From: Actinokineospora terrae
Lineage (GTDB): Bacteria; Actinomycetota; Actinomycetes; Mycobacteriales; Pseudonocardiaceae
NCBI RefSeq assembly: GCF_900111175.1
Contig: NZ_FOGI01000007.1
Coordinates: forward strand, 248,001 to 312,000
Length of the DNA: 64,000 bases
Direction of reading: 5' to 3'
In this document: positions 1 through 7,642 of the stretch, in pieces
Layout of the letters: every line of letters starts with the position of its first letter
Position numbering within the stretch: the stretch's first letter is position 1
Position numbers and translations under genes: made by a program
The notes under the pieces: model-generated
Seen by the model: only the letters and a program-made list of their open reading frames with translations
Told to the model about the DNA's origin: nothing
The model's database searches: none

Positions 1-3
1 GGC

Positions 4-1272
4 ATGTTCTCCTCGCTGCGGGTGCGCAACTACCGGCTCTTCGCCACGGGCCAGGTCGTGTCCAATGTGGGCACTTGGATGCAGCGGATCGCGCAGGACT
101 GGTTGGTGCTGGTGCTCACCGGCAACAACCCGGTCGCACTGGGCATCGCCGCCGCGTTGCAGTTCCTGCCGACGCTGCTGTTCTCCTTGTGGGCCGGGGT
201 GTTGGCCGACCGGTTGGACAAGCGCAAGCTGCTCATCGGCGTCCAAATAGGACTCGCCGCGTGCGCGCTGGTGCTCGGCGTGCTCGACGTGACCGGGATC
301 GTGCAGGTGTGGCACGTGTACGTGCTGTGCTTCGTGCTCGGCGCGTTCTCCGCGGTCGAGGTGCCGGTCCGCCAGTCGTTCGTCGCCGAGATCGTCGGCC
401 GCTCGCAGGTCACCAACGCGGTCGCGATCAACTCGACCAGCTTCAACCTGGCCCGCATCGTCGGCCCGGCCATCGCGGGCGTCATGATCATCCTGATCGG
501 CACCGGCTGGCTGTTCCTGGCCAACGCGGTGTTCACCTTCGCGGTGATCGCGGGCCTGCTGCTGATGGACCCGGCGAAGCTCATCCGCGGTCCCAAGATC
601 CCGCGCGCCAAGGGGCAACTGCGGGAGGGCCTGCGCTACGTGCGGGGCCGCGCCGACATCCTGACCGTGATGGTCCTGGTGTTCTTCGTCAGCACCTTCG
701 GCATGACCTTCTTCGTCACCCTCGCCGTCGTCGCCGCCACCGTCTTCAACCGCGATGCCGACGGCTACGGCCTGCTCTCCACCGCCCTCGCCGTCGGCAC
801 CCTCGCCGGCTCGATCCTCGCCGTCCGCCGCAGCTCCCGGGGCCGCCCCCGCACCCGCATGCTCCTCGGCGCCGCCTTCGCGTTCGGCGTGCTGGAGGTC
901 GTGGTCGGCCTGATGCCGAACTTCACCGCGTTCGCCATCGCCCTGGTCCCGGTCGGCCTGTTCCTGATGACCTTCATGACCACCGCCAACTCCACCGTCC
1001 AACTGGCCGTCTCCCCCGAGATGCGCGGCCGCGTCATGGGCCTCTACATGCTCGTCTTCGTCGGCGGCAACCCCATCGGCGCCCCCATGGTCGGCTGGAT
1101 GGCAGACCAGTGGGGCGCCCGCAGCCCCTTCATCATCGGCGGCGCCATCGCCGCCCTCACCGCCATGACCTGCGGTCTCTTCCTGCTACTCCGCGGCGGC
1201 GTCCAACGCCCGGTGACGGGCTGGGGACGGCTGCTGCTGCGTCGGCCGGGGTACGAGAACCCGGTCAAGTAG
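4..1272 (+). CDS. MFS exporter (EntS/MFS_3-like), possibly 5'-truncated
   Basis: Integral membrane transporter of the major facilitator superfamily; expected to export a small molecule by proton antiport. About twelve hydrophobic helices are visible across 422 residues, and the N-terminus (SLRVRNYRLFATGQ, VSNVGTWMQ) is typical of the EntS/MFS_3 drug and siderophore exporter group. The first ATG lies 3 bases from the window edge, and homologues often begin a few residues earlier, so the true start may be outside. The substrate cannot be read from sequence. A second member of the same group lies at 17303-18610, where an iron box is present; no such box is visible here because the upstream region is missing. 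Confidence 0.8.
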   Translation: MFSSLRVRNYRLFATGQVVSNVGTWMQRIAQDWLVLVLTGNNPVALGIAAALQFLPTLLFSLWAGVLADRLDKRKLLIGVQIGLAACALVLGVLDVTGIVQVWHVYVLCFVLGAFSAVEVPVRQSFVAEIVGRSQVTNAVAINSTSFNLARIVGPAIAGVMIILIGTGWLFLANAVFTFAVIAGLLLMDPAKLIRGPKIPRAKGQLREGLRYVRGRADILTVMVLVFFVSTFGMTFFVTLAVVAATVFNRDADGYGLLSTALAVGTLAGSILAVRRSSRGRPRTRMLLGAAFAFGVLEVVVGLMPNFTAFAIALVPVGLFLMTFMTTANSTVQLAVSPEMRGRVMGLYMLVFVGGNPIGAPMVGWMADQWGARSPFIIGGAIAALTAMTCGLFLLLRGGVQRPVTGWGRLLLRRPGYENPVK

Positions 1273-1421
1273 CTGGGTGCTGCTCGACTGGTTGTCAGCG
1301 TGAGTGAGGAACGGGCCAGTGTCTGCTGCACTGGTGACGCGTCCCCAACCCGTGGCGGCTGGTGGCAGCAGCAAGCCCACCGCCGGGTCCAAGGCCGCCT
1401 GAAGCTCGACTGAACCGGGGC

Positions 1422-1762
1422 CTACTCGTCCTCGGCTGGTTGCCAACCGATGGTGGTGGGGAGCGCGCGGGTGGTGAGGAACTCCGCCAAGGCTTCGTAG
1501 GCGGTGTCGATGGGGATCTCTTGAGGCGGACACGGTCGGGGGAGCGCGGGTCGTGTGATCCGGCGGAGAGCACCCAGAGGCAGGGCGTTGCCGGGTCGTT
1601 GAGCGCGCGCAGTCCAGCGACCAGGTCGACGCCGTGGGGGAGGTCGTCGACGTGGAGGAACGCTCCTCGCAGGGTGCTGTCGGCTAATGGTCTCCGAAGG
1701 CAGTGGGTAGCGAGGCGTGCAGTTGTGGCTGTGAGCTGCCGATACTCATCAGCGGGGGGCAA
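1422..1762 (-). pseudogene. Frameshifted small gene behind an iron box
   Basis: On the minus strand a frame opens at TTG 1762 and reads sensibly for about 75 residues (segments RGAFLHVDDLPHGVDLV, CLWVLSAGSHDPRSPDR). It then becomes proline/serine-rich nonsense. At about 1520 another frame takes over with a well-formed ending, EIPIDTAYEALAEFL then PTTIGWQPAEDE, and a TAG stop at 1422. The two halves join only through a frameshift, so the gene looks broken unless recoded. The C-terminal segment resembles the end of Imm1-type immunity proteins, but this is weak and I do not assign a function. An iron box lies 25 nt upstream, implying former iron-dependent control. A frameshifting sequencing error is the main alternative. 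Confidence 0.5.
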
Positions 1763-1787
1763 TGGGAAACAGGGCTTGCACGGTCTG

Positions 1788-1806
1788 AGAGGTTAGGCTA
1801 ACCTAA
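1788..1806 (-). promoter_or_regulatory. Iron box (IdeR/DmdR/DtxR-type operator)
   Basis: GGTTAGGCTAACCTAA at 1791-1806 matches the actinobacterial iron-box consensus at 17 of 19 positions by eye. It contains a perfect interrupted palindrome AGGTTAGGCTAACCT (1790-1804). IdeR/DmdR regulators bind such sites with ferrous iron and repress transcription. The nearest start is the broken minus-strand gene at 1762. sodA on the other side reads away and is separated by a terminator. Confidence 0.8.
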
Positions 1807-1850
1807 CTCTTGTCCGCTTCGTGGTGGGAGCGGCAGTCAGTTCGGGAACG

Positions 1851-1890
1851 GCGAGACCCCCGCACCAAGCGTCCGGTGCGGGGGTCTCGC
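1851..1890. terminator. Strong hairpin terminator downstream of sodA
   Basis: A perfect 16-bp stem (1851-1866 with 1875-1890) with an 8-nt loop lies 45 nt past the sodA stop. It has no clear T-tract, as is usual in high-GC actinomycetes. It also insulates sodA from the iron-box promoter region. Confidence 0.75.
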
Positions 1891-1935
1891 TATGTCCGGC
1901 GGGTGCTTGTCGGAGCGTCCTGCCGGAGTGCGGGG

Positions 1936-2571
1936 TTACGCGTTCGGCGTGGGTGGGCGCAGGCCGTTGAGGCCTGCGCGGGCCGCGTCGAAGCGGGCGG
2001 TGACGTCTGCCCAGTTGACGATGTTCCATAGGCGGTCGATGTAGTCGACCTTCACGTTCTTGTACTGCAGGTAGTACGCGTGCTCCCAGGTGTCGAACAC
2101 CAGCAGCGGCGTGGTGGCGATCGACAGGTTCGAGTGGTGGTCCTTGAGCTGCTGAGTGATCAGCCGGGAGCCGATCGGGTCCCAGGCGAGCACGCCCCAG
2201 CCGGAGCCCTGGATGGTGCCGGACACCGCGTTGAGCTGGGCGCGCAGGCCGTCGAAGGAGCCGAAGTGCTCGTCGATGGCCGCGGCCAGCTCGCCGGTCG
2301 GTTTGTCGCCGCCGTCCGGGCTGAGGTTGGTCCACCACTGGTTGTGCAGCGTGTGGCCCGCGAGGTTGAACGCCAGCGTGGTCTCCAGGCCGACGATGGA
2401 GCCGAAGTCGCCCTTGTCCCGGGCCTCCGCGATCTTCTCCAGGGTGTCGTTGGTGCCCTTGACGTACGCGGCGTGGTGCTTGCTGTGGTGGAGTTCGTTG
2501 ATGTCGCCGATGATCACCGGCTCGAGCTGCCCGTAGTCGTAGTCGAGATCGGGCAAGACGTACGGAGCCAC
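1936..2571 (-). CDS. sodA: Superoxide dismutase, Fe/Mn family
   Basis: Cytosolic enzyme dismutating superoxide to oxygen and hydrogen peroxide. At 211 residues it is normal length for the family. The N-terminal helical hairpin carries [10 protein letters not shown] (H28 as first metal ligand), then [11 protein letters not shown] (H76). The C-terminal alpha/beta domain carries FDTWEHAYY with D160 and H164, so all four metal ligands are present. Whether iron or manganese is used cannot be settled by eye; Mn or cambialistic is usual in actinobacteria. It is transcribed alone, between the GCS2-family gene upstream and the hairpin at 1851-1890. The ATG start gives the canonical short N-terminus beginning [10 protein letters not shown]. 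Confidence 0.95.
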   Translation of the reverse strand: MAPYVLPDLDYDYGQLEPVIIGDINELHHSKHHAAYVKGTNDTLEKIAEARDKGDFGSIVGLETTLAFNLAGHTLHNQWWTNLSPDGGDKPTGELAAAIDEHFGSFDGLRAQLNAVSGTIQGSGWGVLAWDPIGSRLITQQLKDHHSNLSIATTPLLVFDTWEHAYYLQYKNVKVDYIDRLWNIVNWADVTARFDAARAGLNGLRPPTPNA

Positions 2572-2656
2572 GTGCTCTCCTTGAGTTGATGCCAGTCAGT
2601 TCTAACTGCAACATACTGGCAAGAGTGCCGCCGCGTCGGGCGGGTCCACCCCTCGG

Positions 2657-4150
2657 TCAGATCTCCCAGGTGTGAACCGGCTCACCCGCCGCGCTCAGCT
2701 CGATGTAGCGGCGCAGCATGGTCGCCAGGGCCTTGTCCCGGTCGTACCCGCGCGCCTCCAGGTCGGTGACGACGGCCCGCTGCCAGGTCGACCCGGTCCG
2801 CCGCGCCAGGCAGCGCGCCTCGATCACCCCGAGGTAGCGCTCGCGGGACTCGTCGGACACCCCGCAGTCGCGCAGGCCCTCGTGCGCCATCGGCAGCAGC
2901 AGTCGCAGCACCAGTTCGTCCGGCGGCACCCAGCCGATGCCCGGCCAGTACAGCTGGGCGTCGAACGCGTGCCGCGCGCCCGCGTGCAGGTTCTCCTCGG
3001 CCGCCTGGAACGACATGCGCGTCCACAGTGGACGCTCCTCCGCGGTCAGCGCCCGTTGCGCGCCGTAGAAGAACGCCGCGTTGGCGATCAGGTCGACCAC
3101 GGTCGGACCCGCTGGCAGCACCCGGTTCTCCACCCGCAGGTGCGGCACGTCGTTGGTGATGTCGTAGACCGGCCGGTTCCACCGCCAGATCGTCCCGTTG
3201 TGCAGCCGCAGCTCCGCCAACCGCGGCGCCCGCCCGGAGTCCAGCGCCTCGAACGGGTCCTCGTCGTCCACTTCCGGCAGCAGGCCGGGGAAGTAGCGCA
3301 CGTTCTCCTCGAACAGGTCGAAGATCGAGGTGATCCACCGCTCGCCGAACCACACCCTCGGCCGCACGCCCTGGTTCTTCAGCTCCTGCGGCCTGGTGTC
3401 GGTCGCCTGCTGGAACAGCGGGATGCGGGTCTCGTGCCACAGCGCCTTGCGCAGCAGGAAAGGCGAGTTCGCCGCGATCGCGACCTGAACGCCTGCGAGG
3501 CACTGCGCGGCGTTCCAGTTCGCCGCGAACGTCTCCGGCGGCACCTGCAGGTGCAACTGCGTCGACGTGCACGCCGACTCGGCCAGGATCGAGTCCTGCA
3601 GGCAGCGCAACCGCTCCGCGCGCTGGCCGGGCAGCGGGACGCCTTCCATGTGCAGCAGCAGTTCCTCGCCGCGCAGGGCGAAGATCTGGTCGTTGAGCTT
3701 GTGGTAGCGCGGGTTCTGGGTCAGCCAGCGGATGTCGAAGTGCTCGCTGCGCAGCGTCGGCAGCGTCCCGATCATCACCAGCCGCGCCCCGGCGTCGCGC
3801 GCCTTGAGGCCCGCGTTGGCCAGTGAGTGGCGCAGTTCGTGCTCGAGTTCGGTGGACTGCTCGTCGCGCAGCGGCCGCGGGCGCACGTTGAGCTCCAGGT
3901 TGTGCTGGCCCAGTTCGGTCGTGTAGCACGGGTCGTCGATCTTCTCGAGCACCGTGCGGTTGAGCATGGCCGGTGCGAGCGCGTCGTCGACCAGGTTGAG
4001 CTCGATCTCCAGGCCCATTCTCGGGTGCTCGTCGGCGAAGCCACCCTCGGTCAGCATGCGCTCCAGCGCGTCCAGGCACCGACGCACCTTCTGGCGATAG
4101 CGCTGCCGGTCTTCTCGGCTGAAAGCGTCGGTTTTCACGTCTTGCCCCAT
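2657..4150 (-). CDS. Glutamate-cysteine ligase family (GCS2) protein
   Basis: A 497-residue carboxylate-amine ligase of the GCS2 family. Family members join glutamate to cysteine or a related amine with ATP. Visible blocks: an acidic ATP/metal loop GLEIELNLVDD near residue 47, ELGQHNLELNVRP around 80, the substrate block SACTSTQLHLQVPPE near 190, and VENRVLPAGPTVVDL in the second half. Actinobacteria generally use mycothiol instead of glutathione, so the product is not necessarily gamma-glutamylcysteine; function is inferred only at family level. It is monocistronic or weakly linked to sodA, whose start is 86 nt downstream. The ATG follows an AGGGCGG-like ribosome-binding site. Confidence 0.85.
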   Translation of the reverse strand: MGQDVKTDAFSREDRQRYRQKVRRCLDALERMLTEGGFADEHPRMGLEIELNLVDDALAPAMLNRTVLEKIDDPCYTTELGQHNLELNVRPRPLRDEQSTELEHELRHSLANAGLKARDAGARLVMIGTLPTLRSEHFDIRWLTQNPRYHKLNDQIFALRGEELLLHMEGVPLPGQRAERLRCLQDSILAESACTSTQLHLQVPPETFAANWNAAQCLAGVQVAIAANSPFLLRKALWHETRIPLFQQATDTRPQELKNQGVRPRVWFGERWITSIFDLFEENVRYFPGLLPEVDDEDPFEALDSGRAPRLAELRLHNGTIWRWNRPVYDITNDVPHLRVENRVLPAGPTVVDLIANAAFFYGAQRALTAEERPLWTRMSFQAAEENLHAGARHAFDAQLYWPGIGWVPPDELVLRLLLPMAHEGLRDCGVSDESRERYLGVIEARCLARRTGSTWQRAVVTDLEARGYDRDKALATMLRRYIELSAAGEPVHTWEI

Positions 4151-4327
4151 GCCGCCCTCCCGTCTGGCCGGATCGGCGTCCGGCGCACGCGCGGGAGGCC
4201 AACGTTCGCACAGCCAACCCGGTCGGGCTAGCGCCCAAATTGGTGCAGTGCGTTATCTGGTCGTGACACAGAGCGAGCAGCGGGTGAGGGCGCTACCCGT
4301 TCGCCGCAGACGTGCGAGACTGCCCCC

Positions 4328-5158
4328 GTGGCGCAGGTGATCGAGGTGAGCGACCCGGCGGACCCACGGCTGGACGACTTCCGCGACCTGTCGACCGCCG
4401 ACCGCCGCCCGGACCGACCGGGTGGCCGCGGCCTGGTCATCGCCGAGGGGGTCGTCGTCGTGCGGCGGCTGCTCGCCTCGCCGTACCCGGTGCGCGCCCT
4501 GCTCGGCATCCGCCGCCGGGTCGAGGAACTCGCCGACGACCTGGCCGGGCTGGACGTCCCCGCCTACGTCGCCAGCGCCGAGGTCATGGCCGACGCGGTC
4601 GGGTTTCACCTGAACCGGGGGATCCTGGCCACCGCGGACCGCGCGCAGGCGCCGGATCCCGCGCACCTGGCCGAGAACGCCCGCACCCTGGCCGTGCTGG
4701 AGGGCGTCGGCGACCACGAGAACCTGGGCTCGCTGTTCCGCAACGCCGCCGCGCTCGGTGTCGACGGCGTGCTGCTCGCCCCCGGGTGCAGCGATCCGCT
4801 GTACCGGCGCAGCGTGCGGGTGTCGATGGGGCACGTGCTCGCGGTGCCCTTCGCCGAGCTCGACCCGTGGCCGGACGGGCTGAAGTGGTTGCGCGACAGC
4901 GGGTTCCGCGTGCTCGCGCTCACCCCGTCGATCGATGCGGTACCGCTGTCCGAGGCTGTGCGCGCCGACGAACGGGTGGCGGTGCTGCTCGGCTCGGAGG
5001 GCCCCGGGCTGACCGACGAGGCCATCGCCGCCGCCGACGCCGCCGTGCGGATCCCGATGTCGCGCGCGGTCGACTCGCTCAACGTGGCCACCGCCGCCGC
5101 GGTCGCCTTCTACGCGCTCGCAGAAAGGGGAACCGGTGGAACTGCGCGCCAGGGATGA
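4328..5158 (+). CDS. TrmH/SpoU-family RNA 2'-O-methyltransferase
   Basis: SPOUT-fold methyltransferase expected to 2'-O-methylate rRNA or tRNA using SAM. The three SpoU motifs are visible in the C-terminal two thirds: NLGSLFRNAAALGVDGVLL near residue 136, VAVLLGSEGPGL near 217, and IPMSRAVDSLNVATAAAVA near 242. The first motif contains the catalytic arginine and the last forms the knotted SAM site. The N-terminal ~100 residues correspond to the substrate-binding domain. The start is the GTG at 4328. The 3' end overlaps the DUF2537 gene by 23 bp. The same pair occurs near serC/sepH in mycobacteria (Rv0881/Rv0879c). The exact target nucleotide is unknown. Confidence 0.88.
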   Translation: MAQVIEVSDPADPRLDDFRDLSTADRRPDRPGGRGLVIAEGVVVVRRLLASPYPVRALLGIRRRVEELADDLAGLDVPAYVASAEVMADAVGFHLNRGILATADRAQAPDPAHLAENARTLAVLEGVGDHENLGSLFRNAAALGVDGVLLAPGCSDPLYRRSVRVSMGHVLAVPFAELDPWPDGLKWLRDSGFRVLALTPSIDAVPLSEAVRADERVAVLLGSEGPGLTDEAIAAADAAVRIPMSRAVDSLNVATAAAVAFYALAERGTGGTARQG

Positions 5159-5750
5159 CCGCGCCATCCTCATCGGGGACGACGGCACCGGCGAGCGCGA
5201 GGTCGACCCGCACACGCTCGCCCTGGGCGCGGACCTGTCGACCGCGCTGCACGAGTGGGCCAAGGTCGCCGCCGCCCTGCGCCGGGGAACCGAGTCCGAC
5301 CCGGGATCCACCGCGGACCCCGACCAGGCCGCCGAACTCGTGACCCGCCGCGGCCGCCAACTCGCCGAACGCGTCGCGGCCGTCATGGGCACCCCAGTCA
5401 GCTACGTGGACCCCCTGTCCGGAGAGGTGTCGACCGTGCAACCACCCGAGGTCATCGACGCGCCCGCCCCCGAGGAAACCGCCGTGGCGGAACCGACCCC
5501 CTGGGGTGTCGGACTCCTGGTGGCCGCCTTCACCGGCGCGCTCGTGCTGTTCTCCGTGATCACCCTCGCCCTCACCCTCAAGGAGACCAACCCGCTGCTC
5601 GCGGTCGCCTCCAACCTGGTGATCAGCGCGGGATTGCTCCCCTCGGTCTGGCTCGCCCGCAAGGTCCCCACCTGGCGCTGGGTAGCGGTCGGCGTCGCCG
5701 CGGGCATCGTCCTCGGTTGGCTGACCCTGCCCTTCATCGTCTTCAGCTGA
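5136..5750 (+). CDS. DUF2537-type membrane protein
   Basis: 204-residue protein with a soluble N-terminal half and three hydrophobic segments in the C-terminal half (about residues 122-148, 153-173 and 178-203), ending in the cytoplasmic membrane. The length and the N-terminal MELRARDDRAILIGDDG segment fit the actinobacterial DUF2537 family; function is unknown. It starts at GTG 5136 inside the end of the methyltransferase gene, with AGAAAGGGG just upstream as ribosome-binding site, so the two are translationally linked. A 9-bp inverted repeat at 5777-5810 separates it from the convergent ABC genes. Confidence 0.75.
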   Translation: MELRARDDRAILIGDDGTGEREVDPHTLALGADLSTALHEWAKVAAALRRGTESDPGSTADPDQAAELVTRRGRQLAERVAAVMGTPVSYVDPLSGEVSTVQPPEVIDAPAPEETAVAEPTPWGVGLLVAAFTGALVLFSVITLALTLKETNPLLAVASNLVISAGLLPSVWLARKVPTWRWVAVGVAAGIVLGWLTLPFIVFS

Positions 5751-5761
5751 CCAGAACCACG

Positions 5762-5810
5762 GCCAGGTTTGCGCTGACCTGGCTCCCGGCTGAGCAAACT
5801 CGAGCCAGGT
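5762..5810. terminator. Bidirectional hairpins between convergent genes
   Basis: Two overlapping inverted repeats: GCCAGGT (5762-5768) with ACCTGGC (5777-5783), and ACCTGGCTC (5777-5785) with GAGCCAGGT (5802-5810). They share one arm, so alternative folds are possible. They lie exactly between the DUF2537 stop and the ABC exporter stop. Confidence 0.6.
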
Positions 5811-7642
5811 CAGGCCAAGGAGTCGCGCCAGGCGGTGTGGAGGTCGGCGAAGTGGCCGGGGGTGGTGGTGAGGGTTTGGGGGTGGCCGTCTTCGGTGATG
5901 CGGCCGTCGGTGATGACCAGGACTCGGTCGGCGATCAGCACGGTGGAGAGGCGGTGGGCGATGATCAGGGCGGTGCGGTCGGCCAGCACCGACTCCAGGG
6001 CGCGTTGGACGACGCGTTCGGTGGGCAGGTCCAGGCTGGAGGTTGCCTCGTCTAACACCAGCACCGCCGGGTCGGCCAGGAACGCGCGGGCGAAGGCGAT
6101 CACCTGGCGCTGGCCCGCGGAGAGCCTGCCGCCGCGTTTGCGGACGTCGGTGTCGTAGCCCTCCGGCAGGGCGCTGATGAAGTCGTGCGCGCCGACCGCG
6201 TGGGCGGCTGCCTCGACCTCGGCGCGGGTGGCGGAGGGCTTGCCGAGCAGGATGTTGTCGGCGACCGAGCCGGAGAACAGGAAGTTCTCCTGGGTCACCA
6301 TCACCACCGACCCGCGCAGCTCCACATCGGACACGTCCCGCACGTCGACCCCGGACAGCAGCACCTTGCCCGCGGTCGGGTCGTAGAACCGGGCCACCAG
6401 CTTCGCGATCGTCGACTTGCCCGCCCCGGTCGGACCCACCAGCGCCACCGTCTGCCCGGCCGGGATGGCCAGGTCCAGTTCCGGCAGCACGACCGGCGTG
6501 TCCGGCCGGTACCGGAACTCGGTCCCGACGAACTCGATCGGCAGCCCGCCCCGGTGCGGCGGCAGCGCGCGCGGCCGCGACGGTTCGGGGACGTCGGGCT
6601 TCTCCTGCAGCAGACCGGAGATCTTCTCCAGCGCCGCGATCGCCGACGAGTACGAGTTGGCGAACATCGCGATGTCGTCCAGCGGCTCGTAGAACCGGCG
6701 CAGGTACAGCGTGAACGCCGTCAGCACGCCGAGTTCCAGCGTCCCGTCCGCGACCCGGAACGCGCCGAACGCCAGCACCACCGCCAGCGACAGGTTGCCC
6801 ACAAGCCGGACCGACATGGTGAACGTCGCCACCACGTCCAGCGACTCCCGCGCCGCGGACCGCACCCGGCTGTTCAGACCGTCCATGATGGACCGGTTGC
6901 GGTCCTCGCGGCGGAACGCCTGCACCGCGCGCATGCCGTTCATGGTCTCGACGTAGTGCACGATCACCGTGGCCGTGCGGCCGCTGACGCCGCGGTAGGC
7001 CTGGTTGGAGCGGCGCAGGAACCAGCGCGTCACGAAGAACAGCGGCAGCGCGGTGACCACGGTCAGCGCGGCCAGGTCGAAGTCCAGGGTCAGCAGCAGC
7101 ACGGTGATGCCCACAATGGACAGCACCGAGGTGAGCAGGTCGTCGATGCCCACCTCGAGCAGGTCGCCGAGGGAGTCGATGTCGCTGGTCTGCCGGGAGA
7201 TCACCTTGCCGGAGGTGTAGGACTCGTGGAACGACAGCGGCAGCCGCTGGGCGTGCTGGAAGATCCGCTGCCGCAGGTCGAGCACCAGGTCCTGCCCGAT
7301 GCGACCGGACAGCATGAGGAACCCGGCCCACAGCCCGGCCGAGGCCACGGTGCACCCCGCGTAGGCGACCACGCACCAGGCCATGACCGTCGGGTCGCCG
7401 CGCAGCAGGTCCGGGATGCCGGTGTCGATCACCACGGCGATCAGCAGCGGCCCGGCCAGCCGCGCCGCGTTCTCCAGCACCACCAGCACCAGGCCGAGCA
7501 CGGCCCACCGCAGGTGCGGGCGCAGCAGCGAGCCGAGCAGGGCCCGCGACCGCCGCTTGAGCTTGAGCCCGACGTGCCGGTCGATGTCCTCGGTGTCCTC
7601 GGCGGCGACACCGCGCCACTGGTCGTCGGCCACCGCGCTCAT
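5810..7642 (-). CDS. ABC exporter half-transporter, catalytic subunit (610 aa)
   Basis: Transmembrane domain of six helices (about residues 40-330) fused to a nucleotide-binding domain. The ATPase part shows Walker A GPTGAGKST, signature LSAGQRQ, Walker B VLVLDEATSSLD with the catalytic glutamate, and switch IIAHRLST. It is the downstream partner of the 588-residue half-transporter, whose stop overlaps its start by 4 bp, so they most likely form a heterodimer exporting a lipid, peptide or drug. Because the signature here is LSAGQ rather than LSGGQ, the composite site it forms with the partner's Walker motifs is the weak one. Substrate unknown; mycobacterial homologues include the Rv1272c/Rv1273c type. 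Confidence 0.9.
   Translation of the reverse strand: MSAVADDQWRGVAAEDTEDIDRHVGLKLKRRSRALLGSLLRPHLRWAVLGLVLVVLENAARLAGPLLIAVVIDTGIPDLLRGDPTVMAWCVVAYAGCTVASAGLWAGFLMLSGRIGQDLVLDLRQRIFQHAQRLPLSFHESYTSGKVISRQTSDIDSLGDLLEVGIDDLLTSVLSIVGITVLLLTLDFDLAALTVVTALPLFFVTRWFLRRSNQAYRGVSGRTATVIVHYVETMNGMRAVQAFRREDRNRSIMDGLNSRVRSAARESLDVVATFTMSVRLVGNLSLAVVLAFGAFRVADGTLELGVLTAFTLYLRRFYEPLDDIAMFANSYSSAIAALEKISGLLQEKPDVPEPSRPRALPPHRGGLPIEFVGTEFRYRPDTPVVLPELDLAIPAGQTVALVGPTGAGKSTIAKLVARFYDPTAGKVLLSGVDVRDVSDVELRGSVVMVTQENFLFSGSVADNILLGKPSATRAEVEAAAHAVGAHDFISALPEGYDTDVRKRGGRLSAGQRQVIAFARAFLADPAVLVLDEATSSLDLPTERVVQRALESVLADRTALIIAHRLSTVLIADRVLVITDGRITEDGHPQTLTTTPGHFADLHTAWRDSLA

Noticed and set aside
1362-1796. 144-codon plus-strand frame opposite the frameshifted gene
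   Set aside because: Composition typical of antisense shadow; it runs into the iron box and has no ribosome-binding site.
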